A stretch of 64,000 nucleotides of DNA from Siphonodentalium dalli (taxonomy: Eukaryota > Mollusca > Scaphopoda > Gadilida > Siphonodentaliidae), in NCBI GenBank assembly GCA_032622095.1, contig CP136064.1, positions 182,820,209-182,884,208 of the forward strand, given 5' to 3'. How positions within the stretch are numbered: the stretch's first letter is position 1; every line of letters begins with the position of its first letter. Below are positions 23,020 through 36,500 of the stretch, piece after piece. Made by a program: the position numbers and the translations under genes. The notes beneath the pieces were generated by a model. That model had not been told where the DNA came from. It did no database searches and saw only the letters and a program-made list of their open reading frames with translations.

Positions 23020-25650
23020 GGGGTGCTATTCACCGGCTGGGTTTATAATATAGTCCAGGTAGTTTTACGAGGCGACGCTCAATGCGAAGCTATCGGTGGA
23101 CATATCGATGGGAAGACATCGCCGCGCCATATAGGATTATCCAATCAAGGTGATTGTCGTCAATCATAGATTGACCACCGGTCACATAAACATGCTGCGT
23201 GTAACAGTACACGTTTGTACACATTTCAACAATGAGCAACCGAGGAAAAGGACGTGGGGCAAAATATACCACCGACGACATGAGGGGGTCTACAAAAAAA
23301 ATCCGTATATAGGGCCGGGGTGGGTGGGTGGTCCAGAGGCCGAAACAATCGTGCTTTTAATTTTTTTTCCAAAATGGGTTTTTTTCAAACAATTTACAAG
23401 TACTGACCATGTAATGTTGTTTGTAAGCATGTTAGTATCATGTTTGTTGGCATATGGCTATATAGACAGCTATAGTGACTATTTAGCCTCAGATTTAGCA
23501 ACATTCTGGATTTCACAGGATCCCGTCCCACTTCTCAGTGGAAAACCGTAATTTAGTACAAAAAATTAATGTATTACCCAGTTGTATTACCCGAATAATA
23601 GTTATAAAATAAAAAAAACTGTATCACAAATACTACATGGTGAATACTCAATGATGACTAGATATCATTGACCCGATTGTTGCTTAACATGAAATTGAAA
23701 AGGGTATCTCATAAATTTCTAATGTCTGAAATACTGTCTTGTTCTGGAATGCAATCAAATTCATTCCTTCTGGTTATTTTTCATCTTTTTTATGATTGCA
23801 AGTAATGTTAATTTGCAGCACTTATCCAAATAAAACTGAATTGGTTATGATGAATGGCCGTTACTGTTTATTGTTCAGACAATCCCAATTGAAGGTGACG
23901 CTATTCTCTTGAATTTACGAACTTCATCTTGAAGCTTATATAATTAAATACTACTCAACAAGACTAAACTACAATACTAATTGTATACTGTTATCGCTTA
24001 CAAATAGATGAACTGAAATAATGTGATGCATTCAGATGCTTTGAGAAATGACATTCCTCAATGTCTTCAAAGTTCAAACTAAAATCAAGAATAAAATCTG
24101 ACTGAGACTATACTGCAGACTCTAGTGCACAAATATACGTACAAATGGTTGAGTTATAATAATGCAAAATGTGTTTACGGATGGAACCAAGTTGGTAGCT
24201 CTGGTATGCATCGACAGGCAAAACCTGTGATATGCAGTAATATCTGCATACATCCTTCCCGTATCATTCAGGTCTATCACCATACTAAACCACTTCAAAA
24301 TTCGACAACCGACACTTCAACTTATATGGCAAAAACTTTGTACGGATTGAATTTCATAAACAGGGCCCATGGATAACTCTGGTAGGCATTGGTACTCGCA
24401 ATCCATGATATTATGCATATTCGTTCCCCATTTCTGGTCCGTCACATGTCATAGAACATCAAAACATGACAACCGATCGACTATTGAGTTATGATGCAAA
24501 ATGTTTGTACGGACGGACGCACGGACGGCTCGAGACGTCAACTATATACCCGCCGACTAATATCGGGGGTATAATAACCATATATCTATGTGTATACCTA
24601 ACCAAAACAATTCCCCTCCTCACCCACCCCGGTGGATAAGACTAAAGAGTTCTTTGATCATGCACAAATAATTATAGAACACCTGACCTGTTTACCACTA
24701 TTTACACTGGCCAGTGTTCTCTGTCAGACTAAACACGCTCGATATATTAAGGCTATAATGCGGTCTAGGGCAATTTGTGACATACAGTGTACCTACACAA
24801 TGCTTTATTATTGTTGTTAGATACTGGAAACAACAGGAAACACCTGGAAATACAGTTTATTTTTCGTTTTTCTGACCTGTGCTTTACCGATTAAAGATGT
24901 TATTGCTAGTCTTAATTTTACACACTTTGCACCAAAAAAGGATAGTGGAATGGGATTGAAAGGCAGTTAACACAGTTATTGAAGAACGGCTAAAAAACTC
25001 TGAAATTTTTATAAAAACATGAGAAAGGGGGTGGGTCCCTAACATTTGGAGGAACAAATTTTCATAAATGGGGTGGTGGGTCCCTCGGGGTCTGAAAAAA
25101 CCTTTTTGGGCCCTATATGTGCAATTGTTTTCCAGACCCCCCCCCCCCCCCCCCCCCCCACTGCCGACGAGCGTAACACTTTTTTGGGCATTGTGGAGAG
25201 AAGAATCAAAATATTAAAGAACGCCGGAAAAATGATGCATGGAAAGAAATTTCTTTGGAAATAGCAGGGAAATATCCAAACAGAACCAAAACACAAACAA
25301 AATTCTTCTGAGACGTTATCTGCTTGGCTCTTCATTTTCACACTGTGCTAATTAAAAAACCTCATTAATATCATTGAAACTCATTCTGCAGATATATAAA
25401 CGCAAGCATGAGTCTCCACACAATTATACCCAAAAATTATACCGCTATACATGCCGATTGTGGCCGGTGAGTGTTCATGAATTAGTCGTAAGACGGCGTC
25501 AATTGACAGGTGACAAATCTGATAGATTGGATCAATCACACCATCGACAGCGTGTGTCGTTTGCGCTAAAGCAACGATACCTTTGCGTTCAGCCGCTACC
25601 ATATAAACTACCTGGTTTATAAAATAGTCTCGCTTGGTGAATAGCACCCC
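23020..25650 (+). mobile_element. Inverted-repeat element B (2.6 kb)
   Basis: Same family and orientation as element A, separated from it by a single T. It keeps the right part missing from A. It has a run of 23 C at 25137-25159, against 15 in A (22898-22912) and 14 G in C (26171-26184), so this homopolymer is unstable. A GGAC-type microsatellite lies near 24510-24535. No coding function recognised. Confidence 0.8.
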
Positions 25651-25651
25651 A

Positions 25652-28230
25652 GGGGTGCTATTCACCAAGCGAGACTATTTTATAAACCAGGTAGTTTATA
25701 TGGTAGCGGCTGAACGCAAAGGTATCTTTGCTTTAGCGCAAACGACACACGCTGTCGATGGTGTGATTGATCCAATCTATCAGATTTGTCACTTGTCAAT
25801 TGACGCCGTCATACGACTAATTCATGAACACTCACCGGCCACAATCGGCATGTATAGCGGTATAATTTTTGGGTACAATTGTGTGGGGACTCATGCTTGC
25901 GTTTATATATATCTGCAGAATGAGTTTCAATGATATTAATGAGGTTTTTTAATTAGCACAGTGTGCAAATGAAGAGCCAAGAAGATAACGTCTCAGAAGA
26001 ATTTTGTTTGTGTTTTGGTTCTGTTTGGATATTTCCCTGCTTTTTCCAAAGAAATTTCTTTCCATGCATCATTTTTCCGGCGCTGGTGAATGGTGCCGGT
26101 TCTTTGTTCTTTAATATTTTGATTGTCCTCTCCACAATGCCCAAAAAAGTGTTATGCTCGTCGGCAGTGTGGGGGGGGGGGGGGAGGGTCTGGAAAAAAA
26201 TTGCACATATAGGGCCCAAAAAAAAATTCCGACCCCGAGGGACCCACCACCCCATTTGTGCAAATTTGTTCCTCCATATGTTAGGGACCCACCCCCTTTC
26301 GTTTTTATCATAATTTCAGAGTTTTTTAGCCGTTCTTCAATAACTGTGTTAACTGCCTTTCAATCCATGCCACTATACTTTTTTGGTGCAATGTGTGTAA
26401 AATTAAGACTCAAGCAATAACATCCTTAATCGGTAAAGCACAGGTCAGAAAAACGAAAAATAAACTGTATTTCCAGGTGTTTCCTGGTATTTCCAGTATC
26501 TAACAACAATAATAAAGCATTGTGTACATGTATGTACACTGTATGTCACAAATTGCCATAGACCGCATTATAGCCTTAATATATCGAGTGTATTTAGTCT
26601 GACAGAGAACACTGGCCAGTGTAAATAGTGGTAAACAGGTCAGGGGTTCTACAATTATTTGCGCATGATCATAGAACTCTTTAGTCTTATCCAACGGGGT
26701 GGGTGAGGAGGGGAATTGTTTTGGTTAGGTATACACATAGATATATGGTAATTATACCCCCGATATTAGTCGGCGGGTATAAGTTGACGTCTCGAGCCGT
26801 CCGTGCGTCCGTCCGTACAAACATTTTGCATCATAACTCAAGAGTCGATTGTCATATTTTGATGCTCTATGACATGTGACGGACCAGAAATGGGGAACGA
26901 ATATGCATAATATCACGGATTGTGGGTACCAATGTCTACCAAAGTTATCCATGGGCCCTGTTTATGAAATTCAATCCGTACAAAGTTTTTGCCATATAAG
27001 AGTTGTCGAATTTTGAAGTGGTTTGGTATGGTGATAGACCTGAATGATACGGGAAGGATGTATGCAGATATTACTGCATATCACAGGTTTTGCCTGTCGA
27101 TGCATACCAGAGCTACCAACTTGGTTCCACCCGTAAACACATTTTGCATTATTATAACTCAACCATTTGTATGTATATTTCTGCACAAGTCTGCAGTATA
27201 GTCTCAGTCAGATTTTATTCTTGAATTTAGTTTGAACTTTCAGTTCATCTATTTGTAAGCGATAACAGTATACAATTAGTATTGTAGTTTAGTCTTGTTG
27301 AGCAGTATTTAAGCTTCAAGATGAAGTTAGTAAATTCAAGGAGAATAGCGTCACCTTCAGTTGGGATTGTCTGAACAATAAACAGTAACGGTCATTCGTC
27401 ATAACCAATTCAGTTTTATTTGGATAAGTGCTGCAAATTAAAATTACTTGCAATCATTCAAGATGAGAAATAACCGGAAGGAGTGAATTTGATTGCATGC
27501 CAGAACAAGACAGTATTTCAGACATTAGAAATTTATGAGATACCCTTTTCAATTTCATGTTATGCAACAATCGGGTCAATGATATCTAGTCATCATTGAG
27601 TATTCACCATGTAGTATTTGTGATACAGTTTTTTTTATTTTATTACTTTTATTCGGGTAATACAACTGGGTAATACATTTTTTTTTTTACTAAATTACGG
27701 TTTTCCACTGAGAAGTGGGACGGGATCCTGTGAAATCCAGTATGTTGCTAAATCTTAGGCTAAATAGTCACTATAGCTGTCTATATAGCCATATGCCAAC
27801 AAACATGATACTAACATGCTTACAAACAACATTACATGGTCAGTACTTGTAAATTGTTTGAAAAAAAAACCATTTTGGAAAAAAAATTACAAGCACGATT
27901 GTTTCGGCCTCTGGTCCACCCACCCACCCCGGCCCTATATACGGATTTTATTTGTAGACCCCCCCCCCATGTCGTCGGTGGTATATTTTGCCCCACGTCC
28001 TTTTCCTCGGTTGCTCATTGTTGAAATGTGTACAAACGTGTACTGTTACACGCAGCATGTTTATGTGACCGGTGGTCAATCTATGATTGACGCCAATCAC
28101 CTTGATTGGATAATCCTATATGGCGCGGCGATGTCTTCCCATCGATATGTCCACCGATAGCTTCGCATTGAGCGTCGCTTCGTAAAACTACCTGGACTAT
28201 ATTATAAACCCAGCCGGTGAATAGCACCCC
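25652..28230 (-). mobile_element. Inverted-repeat element C (2.6 kb, opposite orientation)
   Basis: Highly similar to element B but inverted, separated from it by a single A at 25651. B and C together form an inverted repeat with arms of about 2.6 kb and almost no spacer. After its right end comes T and then the rest of unit 3 (GGTGTCTTG). The four single bases bordering the three elements are A, T, A and T, as if A/T were part of the terminus or a one-base target is shared. Confidence 0.8.
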
Positions 28231-29528
28231 TGGTGTCTTGTCGAAGCCATATCAATTCGTGAGCTCTCTCCACAATACGTGATATAAACCCTATGTATTG
28301 TTGCCATATCAGGAACATAATGAAACTGAATGCTCTTGAATGTTCCGAGCAGAACAAACACTGGACCCATGTTTTCTTCTGAAACGATAAATTATATACG
28401 ACATAAGTGAGTTCTTTTATGCGACATGTAGTATCTATAAGCAATAATATATCAAGCTGTGTTTCTCTCGGTCGTTGGTGATCCGATCGTGCACTGACAG
28501 GAGCAATTAATCATTTGGTTTCATCTCAGTTCTGAACCCTGAACATTACGAGCCGCTGCTTTAAGTAGGAGGTATTTTTCGTAAAGTTCAAGGACAAGTC
28601 ACATGACGCCTTCTACTTAAAGATGCGCTATATCTTCTCGACAGCACTGGCAACAACAAACAAAAAATTAGATCGAACTTCTTTTCAATGCACGTTTCAA
28701 CCACATTACAAATAAGACACAAAAACACCATTCTGGAATTGCATGCATTTCACTTAAAGTGTTTTTAAAAGATATTTTCAAACAAAATTTATGTAAAGTA
28801 AGATAGCCACATTTCCTGTGCTGATTCATAGAACAAATTATTTCCCAGTGACCGAGGCTCCCCTTACCTGTTCTCGCTTACCAACGAATAATAGTTTATA
28901 GCCCCAAGTTTATGAAGAAAGTTCAGTGAAGAGATAGAACATCTTTTTGATTTCTATTTTAAAGGCACGTGCGGCCATAATTGTCGAAAATATTCATATT
29001 TGTTCCAAACACCGTAAACAGAAAAACATTAAAACGCATACAGTTTCGTTCATATACACCACGACCATCGCGTAAACAGCATGTTATCATAAAGACCTAC
29101 TATATATTTTACCTAAGCAAGAGCCTGATTGTGTTACAGAAGACAGTACAATGCTACTGGCTAATCACACACAAATGGCATAAACGCTCTTTATTAGTTC
29201 CATATCAGGTATTCACCAACAAAGAACGCTCTTTATGTTTACCATCATAATATAAACAAACACAAGAAAAGTAACTTTTTATGCTTTTGTTTACATAACA
29301 ATGGTCAAACATATGACCATAACATACTGTTTATGCGATATTTCTTATTTGTATACGGACAAAGTATATCTACATTTTTATGTTCTTTCTGTTTGTGGCG
29401 GTTTTTTGACGGGTGGAGATATTTTCACAGGATACCCACCGCCAAGGCCAACCGTGTCTTTAACAATGTACAAAGAACTTAAATACAACGTGGTTATAAT
29501 TGTTACTATACGCCTATAATTGTTTCAG

Positions 29529-29638
29529 TTCCCTGTGAAGATTCGTATTCTGCCGCCAGATGCAACCAACTGAGGAGACTCTGCGATCGAGTCGTCAGGA
29601 TCCAAATGAGATGCAGGGAAACATGCGGTCTGTGCTGA
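29529..29638 (+). pseudogene. ShKT-type domain, exon 3 (unit 3)
   Basis: The exon is intact, from an acceptor ending at 29528 to TGA at 29636-29638, with all six cysteines. It is now 8.8 kb from exon 2 because three inverted-repeat elements sit in intron 2. Splicing over that distance is possible, but the frame arriving from exon 2 is already terminated upstream. Confidence 0.75.
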
Positions 29639-31512
29639 ATCACCAATAACTTCTAAACAGTGCTATTCACGATGAGATGTCATGACAAAAATCATCGAAC
29701 AGACATGCAAGGTCTTCACACGATGATATTCACCGGGATAGACGGAGCATCGCCTGAGAAGTAGCACAGGACTGTTTCACTGTTTCCGTTGGTGGTCCCT
29801 GTTCAGACAATTCTAATATATTTCTCTTCTTAGTTAATCAACGCTCCAACATCATTACCAATACACGTGTATAGTTTTCCACGTATATTTAGTCGAAGAT
29901 ACCGGGCAACGGAATTTGTTATGTACATGTATGCTCATGTTCTAATGTTCAGGTATCTATACACGTTGCTCTATGTGTTTAACTAATGTGTCTCCATGAT
30001 ACCCTGCAATGACACCCTACGATGGTCGTTTGCATAAATGTTTCTTTTTATCTACCACAATCATGTCATCAACTGTATTGTAAATTTAATAAATGCATTG
30101 TACATATCTAACTCTGACTTTCAATTCATGACCACTTTGTCAATGACCCATTGTTCCACACTGTGCTGTTGGATCCTTGTGTCTCCTATGTTATATACTA
30201 CGCAGCTCACTTCAGGAGATGAGGGCTATATTCAGAACGGAAATGTTGATAGATGGTGAAATCGTGTCAGACATTCTCAAAATGGATTGTCTTTTGGGGA
30301 AATTTCAAAATGTCAAATAATGCGGATAGTCTTGTCCTTTGCAAATGTCTCCAAAGTTCAAAGACAAACTTAGAAGAATAATTTAAGAGTGTTTAATCTC
30401 CAAAGTTTTCAAATCAGCATCATTCGACAAGAATAGCCCAAGACGTTGTGAGAGAATGACCTGTCACGCCACAAAAACATATTAAGAATGCTAAAGTTAC
30501 CCCGATAAATAGATAGAATGTTCAAGTGTGTGAACTGGTTAACGTTGTCGCACAAGTTGTACCTGACGGCATGATAAACGAGTGACATAATATTAACCTG
30601 TTTACCAACTGTGTCGTCCTATGTTCATTTCACACCAAAACAACTGGCACAGACGAAGCTTCTATATGATCAACCTGAAAAAATACCCGAATGAATAACG
30701 TCTGGTTGAATGGCTATCGATAAGAAATTGCCATCAGGGTTATCTAAGAAATGAATGTAGTGGGTGTGTGTTATTGTGGGATACGGCGCTGTGGTCATTT
30801 GGGGCACATTGTGTGAACCGCGAACTGTGCCCCCAACGACCACTGCGCCGTATCGCCCAATAATGCACACCCATTAATTCATTTCTTATATTTATATTTA
30901 TATAACATTTTGATTATTTGTTCCCATACAGAGCTGCGTGTGTGTATTATTATTTATTTTCAAAAAATCTGCCGATAATTTGAGACTAGCCCACGCAGCA
31001 CACAACGACAGTGAAATTTAAGAGTTCAAAGCACTTAACAATGATATCTAACGTGATAGATATAAATAACTGGTTTCAGAAGCAATTCGGCTGCACTTTG
31101 AAAAGTACGCCCAATTATTCTGCTGATCACTTTAAGTGATTATGTCAGATTAGGCCAACAATCTGTGAAGTCGTGTCCGTGTTACGGTCTGTGTGTTATT
31201 GGGGTATCAAACGAGTGACCAAATTGACAGTTGACCTATCACCCTGGACAGGATTTAGTTTAACACAGACGGGCTATGTAAATATATGACGCGTCCACTT
31301 GATAGATTATGTATTAGGACATAATTGGGTAGAGGGAATTACACATAGGAGGTCTCACTCGATCTACATTGTTGTTATAATAACGTGTGTAATTATATGG
31401 GGAGAGGGGCTATCTAAGTTGTATAACTTGTGCCCCAATCCCATTTGTACATAAATGATACAATAAAATATGTTTAAACTAACAAACAAACAAAAAAATC
31501 AGCATTTTAAAT

Positions 31513-33386
31513 GATGTACCCATAAGGAACCAAGAATTGGATTTGGATACATACCGTGTTTTATATATATTTTTTTTATATGTGTGGACGGGCGAACTTC
31601 ACAAATCATCCATCTGCAGAATAGAGCCCAATAGTTCCAGTATTCTTCAGTTTATTTCCACAATAATTGTGTCGATTTTCAACATAAACTAAATTTGTTA
31701 TTATAACAGTAAATGATAACTCTACTGATTCGCGAGCATTTTGAAATGTTGCGGTAGCGCATTGTTACACGCAATTAAATCGGTCGCACGCGCGCTATAA
31801 CGTGTACGCTAACTATTCTGGGCGATACGGACATTTTTTTTTTTTCTTTTTCGATAAATCACCGTTGAGCGTAATATGATTATAAAATGCGCTTGTCCAA
31901 ATCGCCATAGCCCAGCATATACGGTGTTTTACGCGCAATTTCACTCGTCCCCGATGTTAGTTTCTAGAGGTCAAGGTCACATTGAGATCATGGTCCCACG
32001 TCGGCTACAGGCCCAGGAATATAGGTATGTAGAGGCCTCCCTGTGACCTGCAGTTTTAACAGGGGCAGCCATATTGTGCTCTGCATATTGTCATAAGCGC
32101 GTACATCGCTATATATAACTCACAAAATTAGCCCTTGAAATCGCCATGATGTCGAGTATCAGAGGTCAAGGTAATCTTAGGGTCAAGGTCATTGAAGCCC
32201 ACCCCCACCCCCACCCCATCAACTTGAATGACATCAAGTCCGGGTGAGGTGCGAAACCTTCCTGGCCCGCGAAGTCAACCCATGGTCGGATGGACTCCAA
32301 ATCGCATGTCTCACGCTGCCATCAACGGCGAGCAGCATGTTTTAAAAAAGCCCGCGTTCCGATGTTGACGAGAATTACCGGCTATGCCTGGTTGCACGCT
32401 AATTTCTTTCACGCGATAGGAACTCGTGAAAGCTGTCCGCCTTTCAGGGCAGATTGGTGCGAGATTTATCTGGAGCGAAGGGTAAATCCCACTGAGATGC
32501 GGGTGCTTTCTTCAAAAACGCGATAACTATGCGATGGCATAATGTACGAGGACGCGATGTGCATCTCTGGAAAGGGCACACCCTTGGCTATTTAACTGGG
32601 GTGAGCAAATTGTGAAGTAGACGCGTTATCAATGTTTTTTTCTCATATATTTTTTTGCGAAAACGTTTATCGTTTATATTTACATGTAATGATAATGCCT
32701 ACACATGACGAATTCCACCCCTCCTATTTTGTGATACTGGCTCTGATAAAGCGTATTATTATTATAATGTTTTTGCAAACCCTCATGAGGGATGATGTTT
32801 GATGAGCAGTGACTAGACCATTGTTAGATTCGTATGATACAGAACGTGGGCATATTCAGAATTATATTTACTATGCATCAAACAATGAGCCACAAAGTTC
32901 TTACTGGTTCGTCTTCTGTGTGCCATATTGCGTGTGGCGGACAGCACATAATGTTGCATAATAAATAAACCATATTAGTTTACATATATATCTACTGTGA
33001 CACATAAAAGTTCTCGAATCGTGTGGAATTCTTGAACGTAACACACACTCTTATGACTAATGTGTAGGTTTTCTACACAAAATGTGTAGCCCTGCTACAC
33101 AATCATTATTCAATTTTGATCTTAAACATATTTGTGTAGTATATGTGTAGTTTCATATTCGTACACAAATTGTGTAACAATTTTTACACATAAATGGGTA
33201 AATTTTTACACATTTATACACAACAGCTCTATGTTCTTACACAATTGTGTGTAACAAAATATACACATTATGTGTAGAACGGCACTTGGTCAATGTATTT
33301 GTATGTAAAACTACACATTGCTATGTGTATTAACCGGGTTTACACATTTGATGTGTAATCGTTTCTACACATTAGTTATAAGAGTG
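31513..33386 (+). repeat. Truncated tandem array unit 4
   Basis: This repeats the first 1,872 bases of the unit and stops exactly at the outer base of the right terminal repeat of the palindromic element (33046-33386). It lacks everything downstream, including promoter and gene. From 33387 the sequence is unrelated. It shares the T-rich start variant with unit 3. Confidence 0.93.
33046..33386. mobile_element. Palindromic inverted-repeat element at the end of unit 4
   Basis: Full-length copy. Array homology stops at its last base, so the truncation of unit 4 coincides with an element terminus. This fits breakage or element-mediated rearrangement at a palindrome, though chance cannot be excluded. 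Confidence 0.7.
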
Positions 33387-33576
33387 TAGACGCACCAAAT
33401 TAGGAGTTTTACAACCGACGTATAATGCACGCGAATCCAAATAAGGAAATGACACAATATCGTGACTGCTTATAAACAATTCACTGCGCTTTTTTGCGAG
33501 AAACTAAACACTCGACCTACATTTTCACTGACACAAAGCCTGTTTTGTGAATAATATCGCATTCATATCATCATTA
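33387..33576. other. Unassigned sequence after array breakpoint
   Basis: Not homologous to the array unit, and no gene or repeat recognised. It separates the truncated unit 4 from the Helitron-like element. Confidence 0.5.
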
Positions 33577-36500
33577 TCTATATCTATATTTGCGAATGTC
33601 TGTCTGTTTGTCTGTCTGTCTGTGTTCTATAGAAATTCACAGGGGACCATCTAAATGATGCCAAAGGGGTCTACTAGGAGTAGCTTTTTACGAGAAAGAT
33701 AATGGTCGGGGTTAGAATTTTCTAAAGTGACGCCGTTGTTGTCAGGGGCAGAAAAGGGGGAGGGGCAGAACAATAATTGTTGTCGATTGCCACCAAACTT
33801 ATATATAATAATCCCCGTGATATGAGGAATCTAATGGTGTGGTTTAAATATGGCAAAAGTCGCGCCGTTCGCGTCAGGGGTGCCCGGAAAGGGGAGGGGC
33901 AGATTTTTTTTTCTGTCGCCCATTTCCACCAAAGTTATTTATATATAATCATCCCCATATGAAAAAAACAAATGGTGTGGTTTAAAAGTGCCGTCGTTCG
34001 AGTCAGGGATGCACGGAAGGGGAGAGGGGCACCAAAATTGAAAAACTAATTTTAGCGCCGATCTCCACCAAATTGATATATATTCTTCTTCATTATACAA
34101 GGAATCAAATTGTGCGCTTTAACAACGCCAAATTTTTGTCTTTTGGTTGAGAGATTGGGAGGGGTGGGCATTAAATTTGATAGTAATTGGTTTAGTCGCC
34201 GATTGCCACCACTCTTATACAAAATCATCCCCATGGTATGAGGAGTCTAATGGTGTTGCTTTTATCTGTCAAAGGTGGCCTCATTCGATTCAGAGTTGCA
34301 TTGAAAGGGACAGGGGCACCAAAATTGATGCACAATTTTTTGGCGCCAATTTCCACCAAATTGATACACGTTCTTATCCAAGATACGAGGAATCTAATCG
34401 TGTGATTTAAAGACGCCATAGTGGTGCTGTTTGTTTGAGAGATGGGGGTGTGGATTGACACCAAATTTGATAAAAAAAATTGTTTAGTCGCCGATTATCA
34501 CCAAACTTATAAACAATCATCTCCATGATATCAGGAGTATAATCGTGTGGTTTAAGGATGTCATAAGTTGGGCCATTCGAGTCAGTGGTGTATAGAGATG
34601 AGAGGGACACAACAAATTATATCTATATGTTAAGTGCCGATTTCCACCAGATTGATACATATTCTTCTCTGTGATATAAGGAATCTTATCTTGTCGTTTA
34701 GATACACCAAATTTGTGCCCTATGCCTATGGGTGAGAGATATGGGGGACCTTAAATTTGATACGAATTTGTATACTCGCCAATTTTCACCAATTTCATAT
34801 ATATGCATCTCTAATCTCTAATGAGTCTTAGTGTGTGCAGCTTGAGACTGAAATAGGGACGGGAGGGTCACCAAGACTGATACAGAATATTTTTAGTACT
34901 AATTACCATCAAATTCAGACACGTTCTTCTCAAATGATACAAGAAATCATATAGTGCTGTCTGTCTGTCTGTCTGTGTGCGTTCTATATATAACTTCACG
35001 CGGTACAATCGAGATGGCACCAAGGCGTTCTAAGAGGGGTAACTAATTACAAGCAAGATAACGGTGCGGGTAAACTTTTCTAAAATGACGCTGTTGGTGT
35101 CAGGGGAAGAAAAGGGGGAGGTCGGCAAAATTAAAAATATATCGTGAAATAGTTTTGTCGCCGATTTCCACCAAACGAATACATAATCACCTTCGCAATA
35201 TGGCGTTGTTCGTCAATCAACAATTGATTTAATAAACTTTTTTAGCCCAGATTTCCACCAAATTGATATATTATTGTTCTCTAAGATACGAGGAATATCA
35301 TCGTGTGATTTAAAGACGTCAAATTACTCTTACTATTCTCAGAATTTGTTTAGTTGCTGATTAACACCAAACATATATATAATCATCGCCAGTATATCAT
35401 GCATCCATGAGTCTAATGGGAGTGGTTTAAATATGTCAAAAGAGGCAAACGCTGGTACAAATTTATTTGGCACCAATTTCCACCGAATTCATACACGTTT
35501 TCCTCTAATGATATACCATGAATTAAATCACATTTGGTGTCGTTTGCGTCGCGGATGGCGAGCGGATATGCACTACCATTGGTAAGATTGCTATTCGCCT
35601 TTATCCACATATAAGTTATATACAGTCACCCAGGCCATCTCCATATCATTTTAAGTAGGTTTGGACGTTCACATTTCACAATCCCGACATATGGTGAACC
35701 ACTTAAGTCACTTGAACAATTATATCTTCTTAACTGTCATATGTATATGGGAATAGCAATCAGGGCATTCACAAAATGAGCTAGCAAAAAGAGATACATA
35801 GAACAAGCATTAAACGTATATTTATCATTCTATTGAAGAGATACATATATTCGTGCAAACTGAGAGACCCCGAACCGTCAGAGGATTGCATATATATTAT
35901 AATAAAATTGAGTCTGTTCCATTCTATACAGTTTCCACAAAAAAGTTACAATTTGTCAAGAGATATCGAAGGCCTGTTCAAAAATAATGGTCACAGTGTG
36001 CAGTCAAATATAGTTTCTTCTGATATACAAGAAAATGCAGTTAGTAGCGTAAGACTTTTTCAGGATCCTCCCAATACTGCATATCTGACAAGGGTTTTAT
36101 AACAGACTCCTCGACTGACATAAACAACTCAAAATCTCGCTCTGTGCCTGGCACATGTAGCTAATATTTATGCGCATCAACATTTCGTTTAAACTGAGAA
36201 TATTTAGCCAATATATAGCACCATGAACAGAGGAGCACCTGGAACTGGAAATTTCTTTGAAACATCTGTATCTTCATGGAGATAGCCAGGTGTCCTCGAG
36301 AACTTAGTCCAACCCACTAAATTGATTGACACATCTCAATGTTTAAAACCCAATTATCATCTTTTATCGAATTAATGTGTTTATGATGTTCGTGTATCAT
36401 ATTATAACGTCTAATGTATACGCAGTTGTAAATAAATACATACTTCATTATTGTTGGAACGGATTAATCGCGACAAACAGAATGACAATTGACAAGGTGA

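Larger units (their letters stand above)
16132..31512 (+). repeat. Tandem array unit 3, interrupted by 7.3 kb of inserted elements
   Basis: The unit is collinear with units 1 and 2 from 16132 to 20928 and from 28231 to 31512. Subtracting the insertion at 20929-28230 leaves about 8.08 kb. It carries more private substitutions than unit 2 does relative to unit 1. Its first 70 bases differ: units 3 and 4 have a T-rich stretch near 16168-16200, where units 1 and 2 have a short copy of the unit-end motif. Confidence 0.95.

Noticed and set aside
33780-35330. CRISPR-like spaced repeats
   Set aside because: Monomers of ~143 bp are themselves degenerate with no unique spacers, and the context is eukaryotic.
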